Notes: generated by a model not told the origin, from the letters alone. A DNA stretch of 64,000 nt from Actinomycetaceae bacterium MB13-C1-2 (GCA_035621235.1 CP141731.1:558001-622000); one strand, 5' to 3'. Positions 8,471 to 16,980 are shown, counted from the first letter of the stretch. Numbers and translations are program-made.

Positions 8471-9766
8471 TCACTTCTTACTCCTGAGCGGATCGATCTC
8501 CGGTTTACCGAGGTCGTCGGTCACCTCAAACCCTGCCACCGTCGCGAAGTAGTCACGAGGCGTCTCAGCGCGGCGGATCATCCGGAAAGATCCGTCCTCT
8601 TCAAACAGTACTTCCGCCGAACGGAGCTTGCCGTTGTAGTTGTACCCCATCGAGTGTCCGTGCGCGCCGGTGTCGTGGACGACGACCAGATCCCCAATTT
8701 CAATCTCGGGTAGTGCCCGATCTATCGCCAGCTTGTCGTTGTTCTCGCACAGCGACCCCGTGACGTCATATACGTGGTCGAGGGGTGCGTCCTCTTTCCC
8801 TGGAACCGTCACGTGGTGGTAGGCGCCATACATCGCTGGGCGCAGTAGGTTCACCGAACTGGCATCCAACCCGATGTAGTGCTTGTGAATGTTCTTCTCG
8901 TGGATCGCTGTCGCAACCAGCCATCCGTTCGGCCCTGTGATGTAGCGGCCAAGTTCCGTGACCACCGCAAGCTCAGGCAACCCCGCCGCCACGATGGTCT
9001 CGTTGTACGCCTTCTCAACCATTTTCCCGATGACGGCAACGTCCGGTCCCGCTTTCCCTGGTTCGTAAGGGATTCCAATGCCACCGGAAAGGTTCACCAG
9101 GAAGAACTCCGCGTCGCACTCCTCGCTCAAGTCGACGACCAACTGGAAGAGGATCTTCGCCAGTGCCGGATAGTATTCGTTGTCCGTGGTGTTTGAGGCG
9201 AGGAACGAGTGGATTCCGAACCGCTTCACCCCTAGTTCCTTCAACCGGTTGATCGCGACCGGCATTTGTTCAGGTGTCAGCCCGTACTTCGCGTCTCCTG
9301 GGTCTCCCATCACGCGCGTCCCCAGCTTGAAGTCACCGCCCGGGTTATACCGCAGGCTAATTTCCTCTGGAATTCCGCCATTCTCGGCGAGGAACTCAAT
9401 GTGGCTGATGTCGTCCAGGTTGATGATGACACCCAGTTCGCTGGCCAGCTGATACTCCTCGGCCGGAGTCACGTTCGAGGAAAACATGATTTCGTGCCCT
9501 TTGAATCCCACCGCGTCCGCCAATAGCAGTTCGGTGTACGAGGAGCAGTCCACTCCGCATCCCATATCCTTCAGGAGGTGGAGGATCGCAGGGTTTGGAG
9601 TCGCTTTCACCGCGAAGTACTCCTTGAAACCCGGATTCCACGAGAACGCCTCTTGCAGAGCGCGAACGTTGTCGCGAATCCCCTTTGCGTCGTAAAGATG
9701 GAAGGGCGTGGGAATCTCTGCGGCTATCTCGCGTAGCTTCTGGAGTGAGGGTGCGGGACGAGGCAT
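8471..9766 (-). CDS. lysA: Diaminopimelate decarboxylase
   Basis: 431 aa. PLP-dependent, last step of lysine synthesis (meso-DAP to lysine). The PLP lysine is in YFAVKATPNP (Lys54). The glycine-rich phosphate loop is VNLSGGIGIPYEP, the substrate-site motif is GSLCENND (in place of the usual GPxCES) and the C-terminal signature is DTGAHGHSMGYNYNG. The variant CEN motif marks the subfamily found in bifidobacteria and other actinobacteria rather than the mycobacterial one. Ornithine/arginine decarboxylase relatives share the fold, but the dap neighbours support DAP as the substrate. It is probably cotranscribed with hom. Confidence 0.92.
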   Translation of the reverse strand: MPRPAPSLQKLREIAAEIPTPFHLYDAKGIRDNVRALQEAFSWNPGFKEYFAVKATPNPAILHLLKDMGCGVDCSSYTELLLADAVGFKGHEIMFSSNVTPAEEYQLASELGVIINLDDISHIEFLAENGGIPEEISLRYNPGGDFKLGTRVMGDPGDAKYGLTPEQMPVAINRLKELGVKRFGIHSFLASNTTDNEYYPALAKILFQLVVDLSEECDAEFFLVNLSGGIGIPYEPGKAGPDVAVIGKMVEKAYNETIVAAGLPELAVVTELGRYITGPNGWLVATAIHEKNIHKHYIGLDASSVNLLRPAMYGAYHHVTVPGKEDAPLDHVYDVTGSLCENNDKLAIDRALPEIEIGDLVVVHDTGAHGHSMGYNYNGKLRSAEVLFEEDGSFRMIRRAETPRDYFATVAGFEVTDDLGKPEIDPLRSKK

Positions 9767-9808
9767 TAGCGCTCCTGGTCTGTATCTTGTGGTCTCGATG
9801 ATCCAGAT

Positions 9809-9880
9809 GAACTCCGGACGGGTGGTCTTGTTAGTGGATAATTGCCAAGGGACGCATCAAAGTGGCTCCAACCGGAGTTC
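9809..9880. repeat. Inverted repeat in the lysA leader
   Basis: GAACTCCGG (9809-9817) and CCGGAGTTC (9872-9880) form a perfect 9-bp stem with a 54-nt loop, 43-114 nt upstream of the lysA start. No T-box or lysine-riboswitch core was seen. A role as leader structure is possible. Confidence 0.35.
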
Positions 9881-9907
9881 TCGCACTTCGCAACTCAGGT
9901 AATGATG

Positions 9908-9945
9908 GGTTCCCGTCGGCGCGAGCACCTCGGCGGGCGGGAACC
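9908..9945 (-). terminator. Candidate terminator after dapL
   Basis: GGTTCCCG / CGGGAACC, an 8-bp stem with a GC-rich 22-nt loop that can pair further, about 50 nt downstream of the dapL stop codon. The T-run is weak, so termination is only likely. Confidence 0.4.
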
Positions 9946-9997
9946 GATAGTCGTTTCGGCACGGTACTTTGGACTGAGTCGAAGTTCCCACGCCCGC

Positions 9998-11224
9998 CTA
10001 CCGCGCAAGTTCCTGTAGCAGAGCGCTGAGGCGAGCAACCGCCTCCGCCGTATCCTCATGAGTTCCGAACGCTGTGAGGCGGAAGCATCCCTCACCCGCG
10101 GGACCAAATCCGACACCCGGAGTTCCGACAATCTGGGTCCGATTCAGTAGCAGGTCGAAGAACTCCCACGAGTCCATTCCGCCCGGGCAACGGAACCACA
10201 CGTAGGGAGCGTTCCTACCGCCAGAAACTGAGACTCCGCCCTCCTCCAACGAGGAGCGAATCAGCTCGGCATTCCGCAGGTAATACTCGATGGACTCGCG
10301 AGTCTGCTCTACCCCCTCGGGCGTGTAGATCGCAGCAGCAGCCCGCTGCACAACGTAGGGCACCCCGTTGAACTTGGTCGCCTGGCGGCGGTTCCACATA
10401 GGCTTCAAAGCCACACCATCGACCATCAGTTCCTCTGGAACGACAGTCCACGAGCAACGCAACCCGGTAAATCCGGCAGTCTTGGAGAACGAGCCAAACT
10501 CGATTGCGACCTCTTTCGCGCCCTCAATCTCATAGATGCTGCGGGGAACATCATCCTCGGTAATGAAGGCTCGATACGCCGCATCGTAGAGGATCACCGA
10601 GTCGTTGTCGCGAGCGTAGTCAACCCACCGCTTCAGTTCAGCGCGGGTCAGCGTGGCACCCGTTGGGTTGTTCGGATAGCAGAGGTAAATAAGGTCAACA
10701 TGGCTCTGCGGCAACGGCGGCTTGTAACCGTTATCTTCATTGCAGGGCAGGTAGGTGAGGTTCGTCCAACGACCATCGATGTAGTCACCAAGGCGCCCTG
10801 ACAGTGCGTTCGAGTCGATGTAGACCGGGTAAACCGGGTCCGCTACCGCTACGGTCGCGTTCGAGGCGAAGAGCTCCTGAATGTTTCCGCAGTCCGACTT
10901 GGCCCCGTCGCTAACGAAGATGTCGGTGGGATTGATCTCAACTCCGACCTGGGCATATTCGCCTGCGGCAATCGCCTCGCGCAGGAACGGGTATCCCTGC
11001 TCTGGGCCGTAGCCGCGGAAACCCTCGCTGGTTAGCTGTTCATCCGCCGCGGCTTTCAGTGCCTCAACGCTGGCTTGCGGGAGCGGCCTCGTCACGTCAC
11101 CGATCCCAAGGCGGAGCAGTCTCTGGTCAGGGTGTTCGGCCTGATAAGCAGCGACCCGCTTCGCCACTTCACTGAATAGGTACGAGGAAGGAACCTTCGC
11201 ATAGTTCTCATTCACCATCGACAT
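9998..11224 (-). CDS. dapL: LL-diaminopimelate aminotransferase
   Basis: 408 aa, class I/II aminotransferase that converts tetrahydrodipicolinate directly to LL-DAP and so bypasses the succinylase/acetylase steps. Features: LRLGIGDVTRPLP near the N-terminus, YGPEQGYPFLREAI, the PLP site GSFSKTAGFTG and the Asn/Tyr motif YPNNPTGATLT. These fit DapL better than other aminotransferases. It overlaps dapB by one base (TGATG), so dapB-dapL form a translationally coupled pair; the pairing also supports the assignment. Confidence 0.92.
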   Translation of the reverse strand: MSMVNENYAKVPSSYLFSEVAKRVAAYQAEHPDQRLLRLGIGDVTRPLPQASVEALKAAADEQLTSEGFRGYGPEQGYPFLREAIAAGEYAQVGVEINPTDIFVSDGAKSDCGNIQELFASNATVAVADPVYPVYIDSNALSGRLGDYIDGRWTNLTYLPCNEDNGYKPPLPQSHVDLIYLCYPNNPTGATLTRAELKRWVDYARDNDSVILYDAAYRAFITEDDVPRSIYEIEGAKEVAIEFGSFSKTAGFTGLRCSWTVVPEELMVDGVALKPMWNRRQATKFNGVPYVVQRAAAAIYTPEGVEQTRESIEYYLRNAELIRSSLEEGGVSVSGGRNAPYVWFRCPGGMDSWEFFDLLLNRTQIVGTPGVGFGPAGEGCFRLTAFGTHEDTAEAVARLSALLQELAR

Positions 11225-11997
11225 CAGTTGTCCTTCTCCTCACCCGCAGTTTCGAGTAGGTCATCCATTCCGTAGAGACCCGGCGCTTTCCCGGCCACAA
11301 ACTTGGCTGCCCGAACCGCACCGTTTCCGAACACCTGGCGTGACTGGGCAACATGGCGCAGTTCGATAATCTCGTCATCAAGAAGGAAGAGGACCGAGTG
11401 CTCCCCAACCACCGTTCCGCCGCGGACCGCATGGATGCCGATTTCGCCTCCACGAGGCTGGTCATCGTCGGGGGTTCGCCCGTACACAAACGGGCGATCT
11501 GGATCGGTGGCGTCTCGGAGCGTCTCCGCCAACGTCAGGGCCGTGCCCGAGGGAGCATCAACCTTCATTCGGTGATGTGCCTCAATGATCTCGGCATCGA
11601 CGGGACCGAGCATCCGGCCGGCGTCTTCGGTGAGCTTACGCAAGACACTAACTCCGAATGAGAGGTTGGCAGACTTGAAAACGGGAATAGTCTCCGCCGC
11701 TTCCTGAAGAAGCGCCAACTGAGCATCGTTGTGACCGGTTGCAGCGATGACAACTGGTTTGTCAGTCTTCATCGCATAGTTCAGAACCGAGTCCAGCCCC
11801 TCCGCGCGTGAAGCATCAACGATCACGTCGAACTCTTCGCGAACGTCCTCAAGAGTTCTGTAGAAGGGGCGCGCCTTGTCGTCTACAGCATGGGGATCAA
11901 CTGCGGCGACAATGACAACGCCGTCCTGCTTATCTTTGGCTGCGGTGATCACAGCCTGCCCTAGCTTGCCGACTCCGTTTAGGACAATCCGAGTCAA
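11224..11997 (-). CDS. dapB: 4-hydroxy-tetrahydrodipicolinate reductase
   Basis: 257 aa, NAD(P)H-dependent, the second enzyme of the DAP pathway. The N-terminal dinucleotide motif is VLNGVGKLGQAV. The catalytic segment EAHHRMKVDAPSGTA has the His pair and the Lys of the family signature, followed by IHAVRGGTVVGEH. I chose TTG 11997 because GGGAGG lies seven bases upstream and the product then has the normal length; the frame is open for 25 more codons with unconserved sequence. It makes the substrate that DapL uses next. Confidence 0.92.
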   Translation of the reverse strand: MTRIVLNGVGKLGQAVITAAKDKQDGVVIVAAVDPHAVDDKARPFYRTLEDVREEFDVIVDASRAEGLDSVLNYAMKTDKPVVIAATGHNDAQLALLQEAAETIPVFKSANLSFGVSVLRKLTEDAGRMLGPVDAEIIEAHHRMKVDAPSGTALTLAETLRDATDPDRPFVYGRTPDDDQPRGGEIGIHAVRGGTVVGEHSVLFLLDDEIIELRHVAQSRQVFGNGAVRAAKFVAGKAPGLYGMDDLLETAGEEKDN

Positions 11998-12150
11998 AAC
12001 AGCCTCCCAAAACCCGTACCAACACTCGGCCCAAGATATAGCGAAGACCCATCTTGCAACCGCCCAAAGCATAGCCAGCGCACGACCGAGTCCGCAGAAA
12101 TGCCCACCGCTACCTACGACCGACTACCTGTCCCTCGTCCTATACCAGCC

Positions 12151-12510
12151 CAGCGCAGATCGCGCGCGCGGGCACCCCGTTTTTGCACTCGTTCAGCGAT
12201 TTCTTGTTCGGCAGCGCAGATCGCGCGCGCGGGCACCCCTCCCAATGGGAACTACGACGAACACCTAAGGCCAGCGCGGATCACGCTCGCGGACACCCCG
12301 GACGAGAGGCGCAAGCCAGAATATGCGCACCAGGCACCCCACCATCTGAGGGGCGCGAACGGTCCAATACTCGACCTTCCTACCGCAAGCAATCGATCAA
12401 ACCAAGTCGGACACCCCATCTAGGGGGAACGAACGGTCCAATACTCGACCTTCCTACCGCGAGCAATCGATCAAACCAAGTCGAGCACCCCATACGAGGG
12501 GCACAAGCCA
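12151..12510. repeat. Cluster of degenerate tandem repeats with CACCCC cores
   Basis: The 535-bp gap between dapB and the glycosylase has no convincing gene. GC-rich units starting CAGCGCAGATCGCGCGCGCG recur at 12151, 12212 and (degenerate) 12272, a period of about 61 bp. Two nearly identical units of about 64 bp starting CGAACGGTCCAATACTCG recur at 12356 and 12430, a period of 74 bp. Most units end in CACCCC, often followed by GGGG that can pair with it. The end of one unit class (GCAAGCCAG / ACAAGCCAG) also repeats. Confidence 0.75.
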
Positions 12511-12532
12511 GGTTCTTCTAGGATTGACTTCT

Positions 12533-13132
12533 ATGTCCAATGATTCGTTCCAGGGTTCGCTGGTGCTTCCCCACTCTTTCTATGAAAGGGAGACGCTGGA
12601 GGTTGCCCGCGACCTGATCGGCTGTCGCCTGCACAGGAAGCTGCCGGAGGAACTGGGCGGGGAAATCCTCGTCGGGCAGATCATCGAGACCGAAGGCTAT
12701 CTTGGGGAGTTCGACGATGCCGCCCATACTGCTCGCGGCAGGACCAAAAGAAACCAGGTGATGTTTGGTCCGCCTGGATTCACCTACGTCTATTTCATCT
12801 ATGGGATGCACTGGAACCTGAACGTTGTAACAATGCCGGAGGGGATCGGCCAGGGTGTCCTCATTCGCGGCGTGGTTCCAATCCAGGGTGAGAAGACGAT
12901 GGCCAAGCTTCGCGGGCGACCGAAGCCTCTGGCGGACGGACCGGGCAAACTGTGCCAGGCATTTGCGATCACCGGGGACGACTACGGCACGGACCTAACC
13001 GGTGATCAAATCTTCATCACCGAGAGAACCAGCCCGGTGAACGTTCGTACCACTCCCCGAATCGGAATCGACTACGCAACCAACAAACACGAGCCCTGGC
13101 GGTTCATAGACTCGGATAGGGTCCGACGCTGA
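12533..13132 (+). CDS. 3-methyladenine DNA glycosylase (AAG/MPG family)
   Basis: 199 aa. Removes alkylated purines in base excision repair. Family motifs: ARDLIGCRL, GQIIETEGYLGEFDDAAHT with the catalytic Glu and the DAA(S/C)H pattern, VMFGPPGFTYVYFIYGMHW with the base-flipping Tyr/His region, and DGPGKLCQAFAI. AGGA nine bases before ATG 12533 supports this start; TTG at 12524 is an in-frame alternative. It stands alone, convergent with purU. Confidence 0.93.
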   Translation: MSNDSFQGSLVLPHSFYERETLEVARDLIGCRLHRKLPEELGGEILVGQIIETEGYLGEFDDAAHTARGRTKRNQVMFGPPGFTYVYFIYGMHWNLNVVTMPEGIGQGVLIRGVVPIQGEKTMAKLRGRPKPLADGPGKLCQAFAITGDDYGTDLTGDQIFITERTSPVNVRTTPRIGIDYATNKHEPWRFIDSDRVRR

Positions 13133-13170
13133 CCCCAAGTACCGGGGCGCGGTAGGCACCTACGCTCCTT

Positions 13171-13243
13171 GGTTTGCCAATCACAACGGGCATATTTCGG
13201 ACCGAATTTTCGGCGTGTTGCAGCCCTATCTGATTGGCAAACC
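13171..13243. terminator. Long inverted repeat between convergent genes
   Basis: GGTTTGCCAATCA (13171-13183) and TGATTGGCAAACC (13231-13243) are perfect 13-bp arms around 47 nt that can fold further (TTCGGACCGAATTTTCGG). It lies between the convergent glycosylase and purU genes and probably acts as a bidirectional terminator or mRNA 3' structure. Confidence 0.5.
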
Positions 13244-13275
13244 GGAGTGGGCGAGGATGTCGCCAAACATGACGG

Positions 13276-14157
13276 TCAGAAGACGATCGTCTGGTTCTCG
13301 TTCCGAATGACTCGGTCCTCGGCGTGCCACAGGACGGCGCGGGCCAGTACCTGACGCTCAACATCAGCGCCGCGACGAGCCAACTCGGCTATCGAATCCT
13401 TGTGGCTGACACGGATGGTGTCCTGCTCGATGATCGGCCCCTCGTCCAAATCCTCAGTTACGTAGTGCGAGGTGGCGCCGATCAGCTTGACGCCGCGCTC
13501 CTTCGCCTTCTTGTAGGGGTTAGCTCCGATAAACGCGGGGAGGAACGAGTGGTGGATGTTGATCACCGGAACCCCCAGCTCCTTGAGAAAATCACTTGAA
13601 AGAATCTGCATGTAACGCGCAAGGACAACGAAGTCGACGTTGCCTTTTAGAAGCGCAAGAATCTCTGCCTCCGACTTTGCCTTGTCCGGCCCCTTCTGGC
13701 TGGGGACATGGAAGAACGGGATACCGAGGGAACGCACGTCCTCTGCCGTATCCGTGTGGTTCGAAATAACCATTGGGATACTCACCGGCAACTCGCTACG
13801 GCGATACCTCCACAGCAGATCGAGCAAGCAATGATCTTGCTTACTGGCTAGGATCGCCATGCGCTTAGGAACCTCCATGTCGCGCAGATACCAGTCGAGA
13901 CCAAACGGCTCAAGCGTCCTCGCAATGTCCGCCTCAAGATCAGGTTGACTGGCGACCAACTGAGGTTTCAGGAAGACGATGCGCTGGAAGAACATTGGCC
14001 GCTCCTCCTCGTCCGTCGCAAACTGGTCAAGGGAGAGAATATTGCCCCCGTTGCGGGTAATCATCGCGGAAACGGCGGCGACAATCCCCGGGGTGTCGGG
14101 GCCGTGCACAACCAGGCACGCATGGTCGTGGTTCAGGGGAAGTTGCGGTTGAGTCAT
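13276..14157 (-). CDS. purU: Formyltetrahydrofolate deformylase
   Basis: 293 aa. Hydrolyses 10-formyl-THF to THF and formate. The N-terminal ACT domain (about 10-90; ACLVVHGPDTPGIVAAVSA) is followed by the formyltransferase-like hydrolase domain with INIHHSFLPAFIGANPY and a catalytic Asp in TEDLDEGPIIEQD. The length and both domains are normal. It lies 4 bp upstream of the small membrane protein gene on the same strand only by position; the two read the same way, so cotranscription from 15842 leftward is possible. Confidence 0.94.
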   Translation of the reverse strand: MTQPQLPLNHDHACLVVHGPDTPGIVAAVSAMITRNGGNILSLDQFATDEEERPMFFQRIVFLKPQLVASQPDLEADIARTLEPFGLDWYLRDMEVPKRMAILASKQDHCLLDLLWRYRRSELPVSIPMVISNHTDTAEDVRSLGIPFFHVPSQKGPDKAKSEAEILALLKGNVDFVVLARYMQILSSDFLKELGVPVINIHHSFLPAFIGANPYKKAKERGVKLIGATSHYVTEDLDEGPIIEQDTIRVSHKDSIAELARRGADVERQVLARAVLWHAEDRVIRNENQTIVF

Positions 14158-14161
14158 GGCT

Positions 14162-14428
14162 CTATTCTGCCTTCAAGGCTTTGCGCTCGAACCTCGTGTT
14201 CGCAAACAGGATGTAGGCGACTAAAAGCACTAGTGAAAGAACGATTGCAGACACCCACCGTGCCAGCACATCCATTCCCATTTGCTGGCCGACCAAGTCA
14301 GCGAAAGCGTAGCTACCAACGCCAAGAAGGGTTGTCTGAATCAGCCCTGTAAGCCGGGTTCCCCTAACAAACATGCTCGACATCAAGCCGATAGCCAGAC
14401 CAACAACGACCATCCAAGCAAGGTTCAC
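14162..14428 (-). CDS. Small membrane protein, three TM segments
   Basis: 88 aa, almost entirely hydrophobic, with three predicted helices (about 3-22, 30-48, 58-78) and a basic end (RFERKALKAE). The Gly-rich first helix and the size recall GlsB/YeaQ-type or small transporter-associated proteins, but the match is weak and I do not assign a function. The GTG start overlaps the stop of the EamA gene by four bases (GTGA), so it is translated with the exporter. Confidence 0.7.
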   Translation of the reverse strand: MNLAWMVVVGLAIGLMSSMFVRGTRLTGLIQTTLLGVGSYAFADLVGQQMGMDVLARWVSAIVLSLVLLVAYILFANTRFERKALKAE

Positions 14429-15423
14429 AGCTTCTCCTTCTCAGGTCTCCCGATTTCAATTACCTCTGATTCTCCCACGTCAGCAGGCGAAACCACGCCG
14501 CTCACCGGTTCAACCAACTCCGGTGTTGTGGCCGTGACCGCGCCCTTGGCTGACCTTCGCCTCCTCGGGACCCGATTGGCCAGCCAAACGGCAACAGAAA
14601 CCAGAATCATCCCAGAAATCTCAAAAGCATTGGGGATTTGACGAAGCATTATCGCCCCGACAATCACGGAGGTCAGCGGTAGTAGCGAAGTCAGTAGCGC
14701 AAACGTCGCGTCGCTGATGCGCCCAAAAGCGATCGCATCAATCGAGTATGGAAGTGCGGTGGAGAGGACCCCAACGCCTATCAGCATCAGGACTAGGTTC
14801 CCCGTGAAATGCACGTGAAATGCGTCTGCAAAGAAGACCGGCAGATAGATGATGGTAGCCGCGCTCAATCCAAGCGCCAGCGACGGCCCGGTTGGTCTAC
14901 GCCTCGAAATATACGAGCCCAGCGAGATGTAACAAGCCCAGGCAACGGCCGCCCCAAGGATGAAGAAGAAGCCGGTGCGAACTGTCGGGTTGGAAAGATC
15001 AACACCCCAACCGCCGATCATGAATATTCCGACGAGGGCAAGCACAGCGGCGATACGAGGGGTCCACCCTCGTCCACGAACAACTGCGACGATGACTGGT
15101 CCAATGAACTCGACTGAGACGGCGGCCCCCATCGGCATGCGGGCGATCGCCTCGTAAAAGAGGGCGTTCATGGCTCCGAGCACCAGACCGAAAACGACAG
15201 CAACCAGTACCGCTTTCGGAGTCCATGCCTGCTTCCACGGACGCCACAGGAGCAGGAGGACAACGGCACCCAGCGCCATCCGCCACCAAACAACGCCGGT
15301 CGGCGGCATTAGGACAAAAAGACCCACCGCGATAGCCGCACCAACGTATGTGAAGATGCCAGAGGAAACGAAGAGCGCCGGTACCGGCAGTCGGCGGCGC
15401 GCCGCTGTAGACTCGGACGCCAC
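14425..15423 (-). CDS. EamA/DMT-family transporter (RhtA-like)
   Basis: 332 aa with ten predicted TM helices in two EamA halves (about 12-140 and 155-285) and a long charged C-terminal tail from 290. RhtA-type members export threonine/homoserine or other metabolites; the substrate here cannot be read from sequence. The GTG start at 15423 overlaps the msrB stop (TAGTG). The motif AMNALFYEAIARMPMGAAVSVEFIGP is characteristic of the RhtA/YdcZ side of the family (quoted in part: AIARMPMGAAVSVEF). Confidence 0.85.
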   Translation of the reverse strand: MASESTAARRRLPVPALFVSSGIFTYVGAAIAVGLFVLMPPTGVVWWRMALGAVVLLLLWRPWKQAWTPKAVLVAVVFGLVLGAMNALFYEAIARMPMGAAVSVEFIGPVIVAVVRGRGWTPRIAAVLALVGIFMIGGWGVDLSNPTVRTGFFFILGAAVAWACYISLGSYISRRRPTGPSLALGLSAATIIYLPVFFADAFHVHFTGNLVLMLIGVGVLSTALPYSIDAIAFGRISDATFALLTSLLPLTSVIVGAIMLRQIPNAFEISGMILVSVAVWLANRVPRRRRSAKGAVTATTPELVEPVSGVVSPADVGESEVIEIGRPEKEKL

Positions 15424-15842
15424 TACCGGGCGCTTGGTTCGGGGTCGCCCTCATCCGTTGGCTCAAAAGTGAGCGCGACGGAGTTCATGCAATAGCGCAT
15501 GCCGGTCGGGGTCTGGGGGGCATCAGGAAAAACGTGACCGAGGTGTGAACCACACCTCGAACAACGAATTTCGGTACGAGGGTAACCGAGCACGTAATCG
15601 GTGGTCTCGGTCGTCGCACCGGGGTAGGCCTGGAAGAAGCTGGGCCATCCGCAACCGGCATCGAACTTGGCCCCGGCGTCAAATAGCTTCTGGCCGCAAC
15701 CTTTGCAGTAGTAGGTTCCAGGGCGCTCCTCGTCCAGCAGTTCACCGGTGCCGGGGCGCTCGGTCGCGGCGTTTCTTAGGACCTGAAACTCGAAGGGAGT
15801 GAGCTTGGCCTTCCACTCATCTTCGGTCTTGGGGTGACTCAT
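15423..15842 (-). CDS. msrB: Peptide-methionine (R)-S-oxide reductase
   Basis: 139 aa. Reduces methionine-R-sulfoxide in proteins. Zinc is bound by YYCKGCGQ and IRCSRCGSH, and the catalytic Cys lies in [18 protein letters not shown] and HLGHVF are the other signatures. ATG 15842 has a strong AGGAGGAGG site; nine codons upstream are also open but not needed. It is the first gene of a leftward operon with the EamA exporter and the small membrane protein. Confidence 0.95.
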   Translation of the reverse strand: MSHPKTEDEWKAKLTPFEFQVLRNAATERPGTGELLDEERPGTYYCKGCGQKLFDAGAKFDAGCGWPSFFQAYPGATTETTDYVLGYPRTEIRCSRCGSHLGHVFPDAPQTPTGMRYCMNSVALTFEPTDEGDPEPSAR

Positions 15843-16030
15843 GATCCTCCTCCTTTTGCTATCGTCCATTCTGCTCCTAACCCCGATTGGTGGATAGGGC
15901 GGGTCGGGAGACGGAGGTGTAGCTGTGGCACTGGTTGCACTTGCGGCCGTTTGGTTTGTTGCAACTCACGGGGACAGATACACTTTCTGAGTCTTGCAGT
16001 GCACTAGGTAATCTAGAGAACCGCAAGTAG

Positions 16031-16103
<73 letters not shown>

Positions 16104-16131
16104 CTGCACAACTAGATAGCGGCATCCATGG

Positions 16132-16153
16132 CCTTTCGATTTCGGTCGAAAGG
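16132..16153 (+). terminator. Terminator-like hairpin after tRNA-Glu
   Basis: CCTTTCGA-TTTCGG-TCGAAAGG, a perfect 8-bp stem followed by TTTAGG, 28 nt after tRNA-Glu. The rest of 16104-16267 shows nothing recognisable. Confidence 0.5.
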
Positions 16154-16267
16154 TTTAGGTGCGAAAAGTCTCACGGCTGAAAGGCCGAAAGATTTTGCAG
16201 ATAACCGTTGGATAAGGCAATCTAGGTGCAGGTCAATGACCGGGCGGATTTCGATCTGTCATGTTAT

Positions 16268-16341
16268 GGCCCCTTAGCGCAGTTGGTTAGCGCGCCGCCC
16301 TGTCACGGCGGAGGTCGCGGGTTCGAGTCCCGTAGGGGTCG
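16268..16341 (+). tRNA. tRNA-Asp (anticodon GUC)
   Basis: Acceptor GGCCCCT pairs with AGGGGTC. The anticodon loop CTGTCAC holds GTC, and the T arm has GGGTTCGAGTCC. Discriminator G is followed by CAG, so there is no encoded CCA. Confidence 0.95.
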
Positions 16342-16367
16342 CAGGTCGGCTCAAGGGTCGACCTTTC

Positions 16368-16443
16368 GGCTCTGTAGCTCAGTTGGTAGAGCGTTCGACT
16401 GAAAATCGAAAGGTCACGGGATCGACGCCCGTCGGAGCCACCA
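16368..16443 (+). tRNA. tRNA-Phe (anticodon GAA), rebuilt by prophage att core
   Basis: Acceptor GGCTCTG pairs with CGGAGCC. The anticodon stem-loop TTCGA-CTGAAAA-TCGAA holds GAA. The 3' half from 16394 is the 48-bp att core, so the gene stays whole after integration. Discriminator A16440 is followed by CCA (16441-16443), and the last bases of that CCA come from phage DNA. At attR the host sequence after the same A is CAG. Confidence 0.95.
16394..16441 (+). other. attL core (48 bp)
   Basis: Identical to 54669-54716 over 48 bp. It starts inside the anticodon stem of tRNA-Phe (TTCGACTGAAAATCG) and ends one base past the discriminator. Bases on both sides differ between the two copies, which defines the core limits. 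Confidence 0.97.
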
Positions 16444-16458
16444 AGACCACCATAAACC

Positions 16459-16485
16459 AGAACCCTAGGGAATCCCTAGGGTTCT
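16459..16485 (+). terminator. Phage-supplied terminator for tRNA-Phe
   Basis: AGAACCCTAGGG-AAT-CCCTAGGGTTCT, a 12-bp stem with a 3-nt loop, then TCTGTGTCT. It lies just inside attL and replaces the host terminator that integration moved to 54721. Confidence 0.7.
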
Positions 16486-16537
16486 TCTGTGTCTATGGCC
16501 GGAAAACCAAGCTACAAAACGCGCCTTGAGACGGGCC

Positions 16538-16558
16538 ACTTTAGCCATTACTTAGGCC
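16538..16558 (+). promoter_or_regulatory. Putative integrase arm-type site, left
   Basis: ACTTTAGCCATTACTT followed by AGGCC, 96 bp from the attL core. A copy with one mismatch lies 94 bp before the attR core (54554-54574) in the same orientation. Paired repeats at equal distance from the core are expected of P/P' arm sites. Confidence 0.6.
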
Positions 16559-16561
16559 ATT

Positions 16562-16951
16562 CTAAGCCGCCAGCCTTCGCGCCAACACACGCCGATAAGC
16601 TCGCACCGTCCACTTGGGGACATCAAGCAAGGCCGCTAGTCCGCCCGTGTGGTAGCCAACCTGGGACTCCGCCCACGCATAGTCAACCGGGTCAATAAGG
16701 GCCAGAGCGACTTCCTCATTGATTCGGTCCTCGATGACCTGAGACTGCGGTCCTAGGTCGCCGCGCTGGCAATGGTGAGTTTCGTGAGCAAGTGTCGCTA
16801 AGCGGTGTCCGCTGGTCATCCCTGATTGCAGGTAGATGGTCTTGGCGGCGTGATCGTAGTAGCCCCACGCTCCGTCTAGCTCTGCTTCTAGGACAGTGAC
16901 ACCCTCCCGACTGAGCAAGTCTAGGAGGGTGTTCTCTTTGCTACTCACCAC
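16562..16951 (-). CDS. ImmA/IrrE-family metallopeptidase
   Basis: 129 aa with the zinc motif HETHHC (HExxH, about residues 56-60) in LATLAHETHHCQRGDLG. A downstream Glu that could be the third ligand is in RINEEVALALIDP. In mobile elements such proteases cleave the neighbouring repressor to start induction, as ImmA does to ImmR in ICEBs1. It lies 29 bp downstream of the repressor gene on the same strand, which supports that role. The start is GTG 16951 or GTG 16948; both have weak ribosome sites. Confidence 0.85.
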   Translation of the reverse strand: MVSSKENTLLDLLSREGVTVLEAELDGAWGYYDHAAKTIYLQSGMTSGHRLATLAHETHHCQRGDLGPQSQVIEDRINEEVALALIDPVDYAWAESQVGYHTGGLAALLDVPKWTVRAYRRVLARRLAA

Positions 16952-16980
16952 GGTCGTAGGGTAGCTAGTCGGTCCGACAT

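Noticed and set aside
9767-9997. A lysine riboswitch or T-box before lysA
   Set aside because: Neither the AGGGTGG T-box core nor a recognisable lysine aptamer was found; only an inverted repeat is present.
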